DNA from: Bacteroidota bacterium | GTDB taxonomy: Bacteria > Bacteroidota > Bacteroidia > AKYH767-A > 2013-40CM-41-45 | Direction of reading: 5' to 3' | DNA: 64,000 nucleotides | NCBI GenBank assembly: GCA_016708785.1 | Contig: JADJFC010000005.1 | Span: 1-64,000, forward strand | In this document: piece after piece, positions 1-9,056 of the stretch | How the letters are laid out: each line of letters opens with the position of its first letter | How positions within the stretch are numbered: position 1 is the first letter of the stretch | Notes under the pieces: generated by a model | Database searches by the model: none | Told to the model about the DNA's origin: nothing | Seen by the model: the letters and a program-made list of their open reading frames with translations, nothing else | Program-made: the position numbers and the translations under genes

Positions 1-588
1 TATCACTTTAATGTAATGGCAATGAATAAAGCAGGTCAGTGGAGTGTAGAAAAAGCCGGCTTCGATTTTGTGATAAAGCCTGCATGGTGGCAGACGATAT
101 TATTTAAAGTGCTTATGGCATTGTTTATCACTTTTCTGATCTTTGTTTATTATCGGTTCCAGCTTTCAAAATTGAAAAAGGAAATGGAAACAGAGCGTGT
201 GAAAGCTTCGTTGGAACTTACTGCTATCAGAGCACAGATGAATCCTCATTTCATTTTCAATGTCATGAATTCCATCAGGATCTTTATGCAAAATCATGAT
301 TTGAAATCGGCGGAAAAATATCTGACGAAATTTTCCAAACAAGTGCGTTATGTACTTGATAATTCAGACAAGCAGATCGTATCATTGGAAAATGAATTAA
401 ACTCACTCCGCAATTATGTGGAACTGGAAATGCAGCAATTTGAAAATGGTTTTGAATTTAAAATTGATTGTGAGCCGGGAGTAGATGTTTCCGATTATGA
501 ATTGCCATCGTTATTATTGCAGCCTTTCGTGGAGAATTCTATCAAACACGGTATCGCAAGAATGGAGTGCGGTGGAAAGATTACATAA
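1..588 (+). CDS. LytS-type sensor histidine kinase, N-terminal fragment (5' partial, frameshifted)
   Basis: The frame is open to the left edge, so this is the C-terminal half of a larger gene and the Met codon at 16 is not its start. The first residues resemble the tail of a Y_Y_Y domain, which usually follows a beta-propeller sensor. Then come a membrane segment (about residues 29-47 counted from position 16), a charged linker and the His_kinase domain of the LytS/YehU family, with the phospho-acceptor His in NPHFIFN (residue 78) and the N-box NSIKHG. TAA at 586-588 stops the frame, yet the ATPase lobe continues directly in another frame. Adding a T near 586 and an A to the A-run 597-601 restores a typical continuous lobe. 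The LytTR regulator downstream is the expected partner. Family assignment is firm; the ligand is unknown. Confidence 0.85.
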   Translation, partial: YHFNVMAMNKAGQWSVEKAGFDFVIKPAWWQTILFKVLMALFITFLIFVYYRFQLSKLKKEMETERVKASLELTAIRAQMNPHFIFNVMNSIRIFMQNHDLKSAEKYLTKFSKQVRYVLDNSDKQIVSLENELNSLRNYVELEMQQFENGFEFKIDCEPGVDVSDYELPSLLLQPFVENSIKHGIARMECGGKIT

Positions 589-829
589 ACATTCGCAAAA
601 AGGCGAGAATCTGTTGATCTCAATAGAAGACAATGGAATTGGGATGAAAGAAGCCATTGAGTGGAATGAAGCCCATCGGGAACCGCATGAGTCGCGTGGC
701 ACGAAGATCATTTTCCAACGGATCGAGGCTTATAATAAGTTTTTCAGGAAAAATATACGGGCCGAGATTCAAGATCTGCATACAGAAACGGGTAACAAAT
801 CGGGTACGCGTGTTGAAATTGAGATTTAA
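587..829 (+). CDS. LytS-type sensor histidine kinase, C-terminal ATPase fragment
   Basis: This is the rest of the HATPase_c lobe of the kinase that begins at the left edge. It carries the G1 box IEDNGIGM and the G2-like stretch SRGTKIIFQRIEAYN, and ends in the usual beta strand GTRVEIEI. It has no start of its own and makes no functional protein alone. It is read one frame away from the N-terminal part, best explained by two missing bases between 586 and 601. The response regulator follows after 61 bp. Confidence 0.8.
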   Translation, partial: KHSQKGENLLISIEDNGIGMKEAIEWNEAHREPHESRGTKIIFQRIEAYNKFFRKNIRAEIQDLHTETGNKSGTRVEIEI

Positions 830-830
830 T

Positions 831-861
831 TTGAAATCATCTGTAAATTAACTTAGATTTG
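831..861 (+). promoter_or_regulatory. Bacteroidota-type promoter for the LytTR regulator
   Basis: TTG at 831-833, a 20-bp spacer and TAGATTTG at 854-861 match the known Bacteroidota vegetative consensus (TTG, about 19-21 bp, TAnnTTTG). The site starts just after the kinase stop codon and lies 30 bp before the regulator ATG, so the regulator could be transcribed separately from the kinase. Inferred from sequence match only. Confidence 0.55.
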
Positions 862-890
862 CTATAAGGAGTATTTGAAAAGAAAAGCAA

Positions 891-1637
891 ATGATCACTG
901 CGCTAATTGTCGACGACGAAAAAAAGAATCACGAATCTCTGTTAGGATTATTAAAAGAATATTGTCCAACCGTTGAGGTAATCGGACAATCGTCGTCAGT
1001 GGAAGAAGCATTGCAATTTATTTCAAAGAAAAAGCCTCAGCTAGTTTTTCTTGATGTCGAAATGCCAAATGGAACAGGCTTCGATCTGTTGCGCAAAGTC
1101 CCGAAGATCGATTTCAAAATTATTTTCGTAACGGCACATGCGCATTATGCGATCAAGGCTATTCGTTTTTCAGCAGTCGATTATATTTTGAAGCCTATCG
1201 ACACTGATGACCTTGTTCATGCTGTAGAGAAAGTAACAGCGGATTTGGGTACCGGCGAGCCAACGCAATACAATGCACTTTTAGAAAATCTGAATACATC
1301 ATCAACGTATAAAATTGCAATACCTGTAAAGGATGGTTATGCTTTTTTAATGCCTGAAGAAATTATTCGCTTGCATGCCGATGGAGCGTATACTCACATA
1401 CATACAGCAGCAGAAAAATTCACAGGAACAAAAAACATTAAAGAGTACGAAGAGCTTTTATCCGAGTACGGATTTTTCCGTTCGCACAATTCGCATCTCA
1501 TCAATCTGAAACACGTTAAAAGATTTAGTCGGCTTGATGGATATTTCGTTCATATGAGCGACAACTCCGTCGCCGAAATTTCCCGACGCAAGAAAGAAGA
1601 GTTTATTGGGATGATGTCGAAGAAGGCGCTTTCTTAA
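891..1637 (+). CDS. LytTR family response regulator
   Basis: A 248-residue two-component regulator. The receiver domain (residues 1-120) has the acidic pair D8/D9, the phospho-acceptor D55 in FLDVEMP, T81 and K101, all at their family positions. The C-terminal half (about 140-245) is a LytTR DNA-binding domain with the typical stretch FFRSHNSHLINLKHV. It should be phosphorylated by the LytS-type kinase just upstream and bind direct repeats in target promoters. Length and domain order are normal for AgrA/LytR/AlgR regulators. A consensus-like promoter lies directly in front. Targets cannot be deduced here. Confidence 0.93.
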   Translation: MITALIVDDEKKNHESLLGLLKEYCPTVEVIGQSSSVEEALQFISKKKPQLVFLDVEMPNGTGFDLLRKVPKIDFKIIFVTAHAHYAIKAIRFSAVDYILKPIDTDDLVHAVEKVTADLGTGEPTQYNALLENLNTSSTYKIAIPVKDGYAFLMPEEIIRLHADGAYTHIHTAAEKFTGTKNIKEYEELLSEYGFFRSHNSHLINLKHVKRFSRLDGYFVHMSDNSVAEISRRKKEEFIGMMSKKALS

Positions 1638-1679
1638 TAAGTATAGACTTGTTCTTCCCGGCAATGAAATTTCACCCCT

Positions 1680-1715
1680 GAAGCTACGCGGAATTTTAAA
1701 ATTCCGCCTAGCTTC
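1680..1715. repeat. REP-like palindrome, downstream copy
   Basis: A 36-bp near-perfect palindrome centred at 1697/1698 (left arm GAAGCTACGCGGAATTTT, one mismatched pair). The same core forms the middle of the longer palindrome at 2363-2428. The two copies flank a RAYT transposase gene, the arrangement expected for REP elements and their transposase. Confidence 0.8.
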
Positions 1716-1737
1716 AACAATGTGATTTCGTATATGG

Positions 1738-2297
1738 TTAAAACAAATTGTGCAAATTGATCAACGAGACTTTTACAGGTCCTTGTATGCCTGAATAATC
1801 TCTTGCACTGCTGTAATAATACTCTTCAGGTCGCCCAACTAATCCTGCTTCAACAGGATTGTTATGGATGTATCGAATCTTTGATAGAGTAAAATTGGGA
1901 CTATACACTTCTTCAGCGTGGTTGTTGTATTGCCATACTTGGTGAGCCGATTTCTTTTTTTGATTCGACCCACCTGTGCTAAATATTTCCAATAATTGTG
2001 TGTTTCCAATTTCCTGATTTGAATTTAAAGTCTCTATCAACTTTCTACTTGAGAATTTTTTGAAATCGCGGATTACGTCGCTCAGATTATTATTTTTTGC
2101 TCTTACCATCATATGCATATGACTTGACATAATTACATATGAAAAATTTCAAGCCCTTTTGTGTCCACACAATGATTTAGGCTATCACATAAAATCTGCT
2201 TGTGTTTGTTTTTCATGAAAGCATGCGCCAACTCAACTACCGAAGGAGTTAAGAAGTAAGCAGCATCTTGCTTGTGAATTTGGTAGGCATAAGGCAT
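1738..2297 (-). pseudogene. REP-associated tyrosine transposase (RAYT/Y1_Tnp), frameshifted
   Basis: The C-terminal part (2130 down to 1738) has the HUH-family signature SSHMHMMV and the conserved tail KIRYIHNNPVEAGLV of IS200-like RAYT transposases. The N-terminal part is found one frame away, from an ATG at 2297: it begins MPYAYQIHKQDAAYFLT and runs to DTKGLEIF, where the frame meets a stop. Adding one base to the A5 tract at 2142-2146 joins the parts as GLEIFSYVIMSSHMH, exactly the family pattern. Joined length is about 187 residues, normal for RAYTs. Such enzymes act on REP palindromes, two of which flank the gene. It may be a decayed gene or one intact gene with a missing base in the consensus. 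Confidence 0.85.
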
Positions 2298-2362
2298 TTA
2301 TCAAAAGTACCCTGATTTGGTATTTTCGACAACCAATATAAGATGGGTATTATTTGCGGTAT

Positions 2363-2428
2363 TGAAATTACTTCCTGGAAGCTAGGCGGAATTTTAAAAT
2401 TCCGCCTAGCTTCCAGGAAGTAATTTCA
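2363..2428. repeat. 66-bp perfect palindrome (REP-like), upstream copy
   Basis: Both 33-base arms are exact reverse complements around 2395/2396. The inner 36 bp repeat the 1680-1715 core; the outer part (TGAAATTACTTCCTG) is extra. It lies upstream of the RAYT start. A perfect palindrome of this length forms a strong cruciform or hairpin and is a natural HUH-transposase substrate. Confidence 0.85.
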
Positions 2429-2744
2429 TCTAATGTAACCGGTTGTTTGTTAAAGCAGGTGTAGACTACTCAAAAATCCTATGCACTAAACAATTGAATT
2501 GGAATCCAACAGACGCTAGTCGGAATTAGGCTATATTTTAAGAATCAGCTTTGATCCTATTCGTCCGGTTTTTATATGATATCGCAGCCCCGGAACTTCC
2601 TTTTTGAAATTTTAAACCCACACCAAAAACCATCCCTCAACTTTTCCCTACCACTTATTGGTTTTTCCCCCCCACTTATTATATACCTATCTTCAAAATT
2701 CATTCAAAATTCCACCTTTAGAGATTCAGAATCAGTGGATAGGA
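2429..2744. other. Spacer with no recognised gene
   Basis: Between the palindrome and the IS3 remnant I see no convincing coding sequence or RNA. It contains short C-rich and T-rich tracts and short open frames without family features. It may be debris of mobile DNA. Confidence 0.4.
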
Positions 2745-2903
2745 ATGAAAAATCAACGCCGGAAGTTTTCGACAGAATTCAAGACAAAAGTACTTCAGGA
2801 GGTAAAGCTCAATGAAAATGCAATTATTGCTATTGCAAAGAAATTTGATCTTTCGCCGGCACAGATCTATTCCTGGAAAAGAAAATCTGATGATTCGAAC
2901 TGA
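2745..2903 (+). pseudogene. IS3-family OrfA (HTH_Tnp_1) remnant
   Basis: A 52-residue open frame from ATG 2745 beginning MKNQRRKFSTEFKTKVL and continuing through a helix-turn-helix to IYSWKRK, the N-terminal DNA-binding part of IS3-type OrfA transposases (PF01527-like). A complete OrfA is about 90-100 residues and is followed by OrfB with a DDE domain; neither the rest of OrfA nor any OrfB is present. It sits 57 bp upstream of the giant adhesin start. Probably a dead insertion-sequence scar. Confidence 0.7.
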
Positions 2904-2960
2904 GAATTGCACCATTCTCCATTAAACAGAAACACAACACGAATATAAACACCAAAGAAC

Positions 2961-5900
2961 ATGAATTACCTCTACGAAACACGGAAACACAAATCAATCA
3001 ATCTACTTGATTGTAAGTTTGAAAATTCCATCACGGATCTTCAGCAACTGAAGAAACGCTTTCTACTGAATAGAGTATTCAGAAATCTGACATTCATGAT
3101 ATCATTATTTGTAATGATGATGTCAACAGCAGCAGCGCAAGGTCCGCTTTCGGTTTCATTGGATCCTCTTTGCAGTACAAATTGTTGCTCTTCAAATGCA
3201 CCGTGCAGTTGTTCGGCCGGAGTCCTTGTGACAGGTGGATTGCCGCCTTACAGTATACTTGTACTTGGAGGTTCAGGACCGGTTGGTACGTCTGCATGTG
3301 TTTCAAATTTATGTCCGGGAACATATACTTTCATTGTTCGTGATTCGAACGGTGTAGTAATTCAGTTTCCGGTAACAGTTGGTGCAAGTTGTTGTCAACT
3401 GTTTTGTCGTGATACATCGTTTTGTTACAGCCTCCCTGATTCATTGATCGTTTTAAATCCACCGTCAGTTCGAGATACAGCTGCAACAGCAGGTGGAGGC
3501 ACTGGTGGAGGTGGACCGGCTGATTGTGTTTATGATTCGATGTGGAACAATGCCCCGGGAGTTTATCCTGTAGGAACAACTGTAGTTACCTGGTGGGTTC
3601 GTTTACCGGGAGGCTTCATTGATTCTTGTACATCAAATGTGATCAGAAATCCGCCAACACCTTATGTAATCAACTTTACAACTTCACCGCCAATTGTTGG
3701 TGGAGTCATTAATATATGTAATGGACAAACAATAACATTCAATGATCTTTCAACAGGAACAACAGGTCGACTTTGGAATTTTGGAAATGGATTTTATTCG
3801 AGTAATGCCACACACACAGAACCCGCATGGCACTATCCACCGGGAACTTACTACGATACCTTAACTGTTTTTGATGATTGCGGGAACCCACACGATACTG
3901 CTTTCACAGTTGTTGTCGACTCCGCCTCCGGCCCCGACATTTTCTGTATATCAGTAGTTTGTCCCGGGGATACTGTCACGTATCACACAAGTGCCAATTG
4001 CACAACATACAACTGGGGAGTATCAGGAGGAACATTCTTCCCTGTTCCTTCAACTACCAGTGACTCTGCAACAGTGATCTGGGGAGCCGGACCAAATGGA
4101 ACAATTTCACTTAGTGTTTCCGGATGTACACCACAATCAACATGTGCAGTTGCAACAGTTAAAACAGTTGACATTGTACCTGCGACATTACCTGTTTCGG
4201 GAGATACTGTAGTATGTGCAGGAAGTACATCTACTTATTGTATCCAATGTATTCCGGGTAACACACACAGTTGGGAATTACTTCCTGCCAATGCAGGAAC
4301 TGTTACAGGAAACGGAACATGTTGTGTTACGATACAATGGAATCCGACATTCTTTGGAATAGTAACTCTTCAAGTAAATTATCAGAATGTACTTACAGGT
4401 GCAGGATGTAATTTACCGGATGGAAGTTGTAATAACGATCCGGGTTGCGGAGGAATAGGATTGATCACTATCAACGTGAAACCGATCTTCGGAATTTCAG
4501 GTCCGGCGAAAGTTTGTCCGGGAGTTGTAAGCGCTCCATTCAACGGAATGAATCTTACAAACAATACGATTGCCGCAGGAACTTCATGGAAATTGGTGAC
4601 ACCGGCAGCAGTAGTAATTCCTTTTGCAAATACAACAGCGTTCAATGCATATACATGGAATGCAGGTCCGGGAATTTATTCTCTGACTGCATATGCACCT
4701 CTTGGAGTTTATTGCAATGACTCTGCACAGACAACTGTTGAAGTCGTTCAGGTACTTACACCAAATGTAATCACCGGACCGGATACAGTTTGTGCCGGAC
4801 AACCATACTATTATAGTACAGCACCGAATATGTCAGGTGTAACATATACATGGAATGTAGTTGGTGGAGTAATTAATCCGCCGATAAATACAAGCAGTGT
4901 TTCTATCACTTGGGGACCGGGTGGTGGAACAGTTTCAGTGTATCAGACATTGACTGCTGCTCCGGGTTGTGTTTCAAATTCAACTGCAAATTATACAGTT
5001 GTTACATGGCCGAATTTCCCATTACCGGTGATCACTGCAAGTGCGCCTATAGCTTGTGTGAAGAGTAGTATCACATATTCTATTCCACCACCATTGATCA
5101 GTAATGGAACATACACATGGTCGATTGTTCCGGCTACGGCAGGAAATATTATCACAGCAAATGGATTGAATTTTGTGACCATCAACTGGGTGAGTGCAGC
5201 TGCGCCGCCTGTTGTCAAGTTAAAAATATCAAGATGTTATGAAGACTCTGTCATGTTACCGGTAAATTTATTCCCACTACCACCGGTTCCGAATATCAGT
5301 TTCTCTCCATTGAATCCTTGCATCAACGATCTTGTAAGTTTCACAACTGCAAGTGCAGGTCCGATCTGGAATTGGAGTTTCGGTGACGCAGGAACATCTC
5401 CATTGCAAAATCCTACTCATACTTATACAGCTTCCGGCGATTTCAATATTCAGTTGTATGTTACAAGTGCAGCAGGATGTTCAGATACAGCATACACAAC
5501 GATTCATGTTGATACGGTTCCAATTATTCCGAACATCGTAGGACCGGCAAGTGTATGTTTAGGTTCAACAACAAATTATTCATTCACAGAACCATTATTC
5601 CCGGGTGGAAGTTATGACTGGTCATTGTCAGCACCTGCATTAGGAAATATAACAGTGAACACACCGAATTCATTCTCTATAAAATGGAATACTCCGGGAG
5701 TTGATACTGTACGACTACATCTGCAATCTACATGTATCGATACAATACTAAGATTTGTTGTTACAGTGAATGCACTTCCTGTACCTGGTATTGGACTTCC
5801 ATCACCTTCGTGTTTAGGAGCGCCATTGACATTCACAGGATCGGGTGGAGTAAATTACAATTGGTCATTCTCTTCGGGAAGTCCATCATCTTCAATAGTT

Positions 5901-8900
5901 GCAAGTCCGGTGATCACTTATGGTGCAGCTGGAACTTATCCGGTTTCATTATCGATTGTTGATGCTAATGGTTGCACTGCTTCTATGAATACAACGATCA
6001 CGGTAAATCCATTACCGCTTGCATTAATAACAGGCCCTAATAAAGTTTGTGATCTGCCTGCAACAGTAACAATGGCAGCAGTGAATCAGGCAGGTTATTC
6101 ATTCTCGTGGACACCATCGGGAGCATCACCAACTATTACACAAACGATAACAGGTCCTACAACATTTTCTTGTGTTGTTACAAATGCATTTGGATGTACA
6201 AACACTTCGAATTCAATTACAGTAACTCAACAACCATGTGTAGGAACAGCGCCTCCGGGATGTACGGTAACTGATACGATTGATTTCATTACTGCACCTC
6301 CAATCTGTTTAACAGAAACATTTACTAAAGTTGGAACAGCAGCATTATACGGATGGGATTTTGGTGATGGCGGTACAGCAGGTAACGTTTCACCGGTATC
6401 ACACACTTATCCGATCCCGGGATTATATAAAGTAACTGTATTTGGAATTGGAACAGGAATAGATGCACTGGGAAATGTTTGTATTGATACATTCCCATAC
6501 AGTAAAATAATTACAGTACCGTTTGATTTGAGCTTCACACACTCTTTTGCATGTAACGGAGCAGGAGTAATGCAGGTTAATTTCGCGAACACATCGCTAT
6601 TTGTTGGTAGTGCCGGTAGTTATAACTGGAATTGGTACGACGTAACAACTGCATCTACGATTGCTTCCGTTGCATTTCCGGGACCTATTACACTAACCCC
6701 GGGAACGCACACCATCACACTCTCTGCATTTGATCCTGTAACATTGGGAACTTGTTCGGTAACAACTACAATTGTTGTTCCGGTTCCGATCTCAGCGAAC
6801 TTTAATATTTCAACGCCGATCTGTCAAGGATCAGCTGCATTGTTCACTGATCTTTCAACGCCTCTTGGAAATGTTGCATCACGATTGTTCAACAATGGAA
6901 ATGGCGCAACAGGAAATACAAATCCATCAAGTTTGATCTATGCAAATTCGCCTGGGCCATTCACTGCTACATTAACAGTGACTGATATTTACGGTTGTGT
7001 AAGTACGGCTTCGCAAGTTGTGAGTGTATTGACACCGATAGCAGGATCAATAACGGTAACGCCTGGAACTTGTGACTCAGTTCAACTTACTGCATCAGGA
7101 CTTGGTCCATATGTATGGCAGTTCATCAGTCCACCGCCATTCCCAACAAATCCTGTCTATGTAAAAACATCAGGCTTCTATAAAGTAACAGGAACTGATA
7201 TTAACGGTTGTCCATATACTGCAGGTCCGGTTCAAGTAACAGTAAATCGTTCACCAAATGTTGTTGTCACAGGACAAACAACATATTGTCAAGGTGAAGC
7301 ATTAGATATAAAAACAGGTGCAGCTGGAATCAGTTATGCCTGGGTCAAATTACCGGGAAACATACCTGTAGGAACAAATTCTCCGAATCTGAATATTGTT
7401 CCGGTTGGAACAGGTGCACAAACGTACCAGGTAACCGTAACAGGAGCGAACGGATGTACAGCATCTGCTCCATACAATGTATTTATTGATCCTGTTCCGT
7501 CATCAGCAGTAATTGTTGCATCGGGTCCATTGACTTTCTGTGATGGCGATTCAATTGCATTAACAGTATCTCCTGTTGCTGCAACTTATCTCTGGTCGAA
7601 ATCTCCAACTCCTGCTTTGTCTGCACCGGCAAATGCAAATGATACATTGTACGTAACAGTTTCAGGTACATATTCTGTGATTGCACAAACGGCAAGTGGA
7701 TGTGCATTCCCTGCTATTGCTCCGGTTACAGTCACAGTAAATCCGAAACCGGTTGCAAATATTACAGGCGACACAGTGTTATGTGAAGGCGAACAATTAC
7801 AATTGCAGACAACACCGGTAGGTGGCGCAACATATGCATGGGCAGGTCCGGTAGCAACAGGAACAGGAAATCCATTCATCTATCCAAATATGCAGTTGAC
7901 AGATGCAGGCCCTTATACTGTTGTTGTTACAAATTCATTTGGTTGTACGAAAACGGATACAATTACTGTAGTAGTTAATCCGGCACCGATAACTCCTTTC
8001 ATCACATCAATTCCACCGGGATTATTATGTGAAGGATCATTAGTGACTTTCAATGCAACGCCTGTTCCTGCACCACTTGTCGTTTACACGTGGAGTACAG
8101 GACAATTAGGAACTTCAATTACTGCAGCAATACAAGGCAATTATTATGTGACTGCTACTAACCAATATGGTTGCTCAGCTGTTTCGAATATACTAACCAT
8201 TTATCCTTTACCGGATCTTTCATGTGTTCCTTCTGGATGTTATGAATTTTGCAATGAATGTCCGTCGGTTGTAATACCGGGACCGTTTGGATTTGCATCT
8301 TATACATGGGAAATGTTAGTCGGGCCGACGTTTGTATTTTATAGTGCAACACAGAACCTGACAGTCGTACCTCCGGGTGGAATGTTCAGACTTATTGCAT
8401 TCAATGCATTTGGATGTTCAGATACTTCTGACACTTTGAAGATCACATTCCAGGATTGTTGTACGCCTATTGTTGATGTAACAGAATGTGTAGATACAAC
8501 ATGTCAGGATTTCTCTGATGCTCTACCACATAATTTCGCACCTTATATTTTAGAACCTAATGTTGCCGTATCAACAAGCAATGTTGGTGGTCAATATGCA
8601 GGTGATGTTTTCATAAAAGCTACAGATCAGCCGGGAGCGTCTTCCGTCGTTGGAGATACTGTCTTCCATGGCAAATGGTGTTGTGGTAAATTCACGTATG
8701 ACTTCAAGATTATTGATGATGGTGTTTCGGGATCACCGAATGTTCAACCACAATTCAAGATCTGGAATAGCGCACTCAACCGTGGATTTATATTTACATC
8801 CAGTCAAATCATCAATGAAACAAGTCCGTGGAAGAAGATCACCGCTTGTACAAGCATTGACACCTTCCCATTACCAAATGCAGGTGGATTCTGGACGCCG

Positions 8901-9056
8901 ATCGCTCCGGCAACAATTGCAGATTGGTCATTGGTTGCTTCAAATGTAACGGATGTTATTTTCGTAACAGAAGTTTCCGGCGGTGTTGGTGAAATTGTTG
9001 GTATCGATAATGTATGCTTGTTAATTGTCATTATGTTGTTGGAGTTGATATTTTAA
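2961..9056 (+). CDS. Giant T9SS surface adhesin, N-terminal fragment (PKD/Ig-like repeats)
   Basis: First part of one gene that continues to 15769. A hydrophobic stretch ending STAAAQ (about residues 44-60) is the signal peptide, preceded by an unusually long basic N-terminus, so a later start is possible. The rest is a chain of roughly 100-residue beta-sandwich repeats: PKD domains (for example IWNWSFGDAG near 5370 and YGWDFGDGG near 6350) and Ig-like modules opening with GPxxVCxG and containing YxW. The end, around GEIVGIDNVCL, resembles a carbohydrate-binding-like module. The frame breaks at about 9017: one extra base gives IDNVCLVNCHYVVGVDIL, joining smoothly to the next fragment. Expected role: very large exported adhesin or gliding-type surface protein. 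Confidence 0.85.
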   Translation: MNYLYETRKHKSINLLDCKFENSITDLQQLKKRFLLNRVFRNLTFMISLFVMMMSTAAAQGPLSVSLDPLCSTNCCSSNAPCSCSAGVLVTGGLPPYSILVLGGSGPVGTSACVSNLCPGTYTFIVRDSNGVVIQFPVTVGASCCQLFCRDTSFCYSLPDSLIVLNPPSVRDTAATAGGGTGGGGPADCVYDSMWNNAPGVYPVGTTVVTWWVRLPGGFIDSCTSNVIRNPPTPYVINFTTSPPIVGGVINICNGQTITFNDLSTGTTGRLWNFGNGFYSSNATHTEPAWHYPPGTYYDTLTVFDDCGNPHDTAFTVVVDSASGPDIFCISVVCPGDTVTYHTSANCTTYNWGVSGGTFFPVPSTTSDSATVIWGAGPNGTISLSVSGCTPQSTCAVATVKTVDIVPATLPVSGDTVVCAGSTSTYCIQCIPGNTHSWELLPANAGTVTGNGTCCVTIQWNPTFFGIVTLQVNYQNVLTGAGCNLPDGSCNNDPGCGGIGLITINVKPIFGISGPAKVCPGVVSAPFNGMNLTNNTIAAGTSWKLVTPAAVVIPFANTTAFNAYTWNAGPGIYSLTAYAPLGVYCNDSAQTTVEVVQVLTPNVITGPDTVCAGQPYYYSTAPNMSGVTYTWNVVGGVINPPINTSSVSITWGPGGGTVSVYQTLTAAPGCVSNSTANYTVVTWPNFPLPVITASAPIACVKSSITYSIPPPLISNGTYTWSIVPATAGNIITANGLNFVTINWVSAAAPPVVKLKISRCYEDSVMLPVNLFPLPPVPNISFSPLNPCINDLVSFTTASAGPIWNWSFGDAGTSPLQNPTHTYTASGDFNIQLYVTSAAGCSDTAYTTIHVDTVPIIPNIVGPASVCLGSTTNYSFTEPLFPGGSYDWSLSAPALGNITVNTPNSFSIKWNTPGVDTVRLHLQSTCIDTILRFVVTVNALPVPGIGLPSPSCLGAPLTFTGSGGVNYNWSFSSGSPSSSIVASPVITYGAAGTYPVSLSIVDANGCTASMNTTITVNPLPLALITGPNKVCDLPATVTMAAVNQAGYSFSWTPSGASPTITQTITGPTTFSCVVTNAFGCTNTSNSITVTQQPCVGTAPPGCTVTDTIDFITAPPICLTETFTKVGTAALYGWDFGDGGTAGNVSPVSHTYPIPGLYKVTVFGIGTGIDALGNVCIDTFPYSKIITVPFDLSFTHSFACNGAGVMQVNFANTSLFVGSAGSYNWNWYDVTTASTIASVAFPGPITLTPGTHTITLSAFDPVTLGTCSVTTTIVVPVPISANFNISTPICQGSAALFTDLSTPLGNVASRLFNNGNGATGNTNPSSLIYANSPGPFTATLTVTDIYGCVSTASQVVSVLTPIAGSITVTPGTCDSVQLTASGLGPYVWQFISPPPFPTNPVYVKTSGFYKVTGTDINGCPYTAGPVQVTVNRSPNVVVTGQTTYCQGEALDIKTGAAGISYAWVKLPGNIPVGTNSPNLNIVPVGTGAQTYQVTVTGANGCTASAPYNVFIDPVPSSAVIVASGPLTFCDGDSIALTVSPVAATYLWSKSPTPALSAPANANDTLYVTVSGTYSVIAQTASGCAFPAIAPVTVTVNPKPVANITGDTVLCEGEQLQLQTTPVGGATYAWAGPVATGTGNPFIYPNMQLTDAGPYTVVVTNSFGCTKTDTITVVVNPAPITPFITSIPPGLLCEGSLVTFNATPVPAPLVVYTWSTGQLGTSITAAIQGNYYVTATNQYGCSAVSNILTIYPLPDLSCVPSGCYEFCNECPSVVIPGPFGFASYTWEMLVGPTFVFYSATQNLTVVPPGGMFRLIAFNAFGCSDTSDTLKITFQDCCTPIVDVTECVDTTCQDFSDALPHNFAPYILEPNVAVSTSNVGGQYAGDVFIKATDQPGASSVVGDTVFHGKWCCGKFTYDFKIIDDGVSGSPNVQPQFKIWNSALNRGFIFTSSQIINETSPWKKITACTSIDTFPLPNAGGFWTPIAPATIADWSLVASNVTDVIFVTEVSGGVGEIVGIDNVCLLIVIMLLELIF

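Noticed and set aside
3094..9031. Many open frames on the minus strand within the giant adhesin
   Set aside because: They are low-complexity mirror frames of repeat-rich coding sequence without family features or starts.
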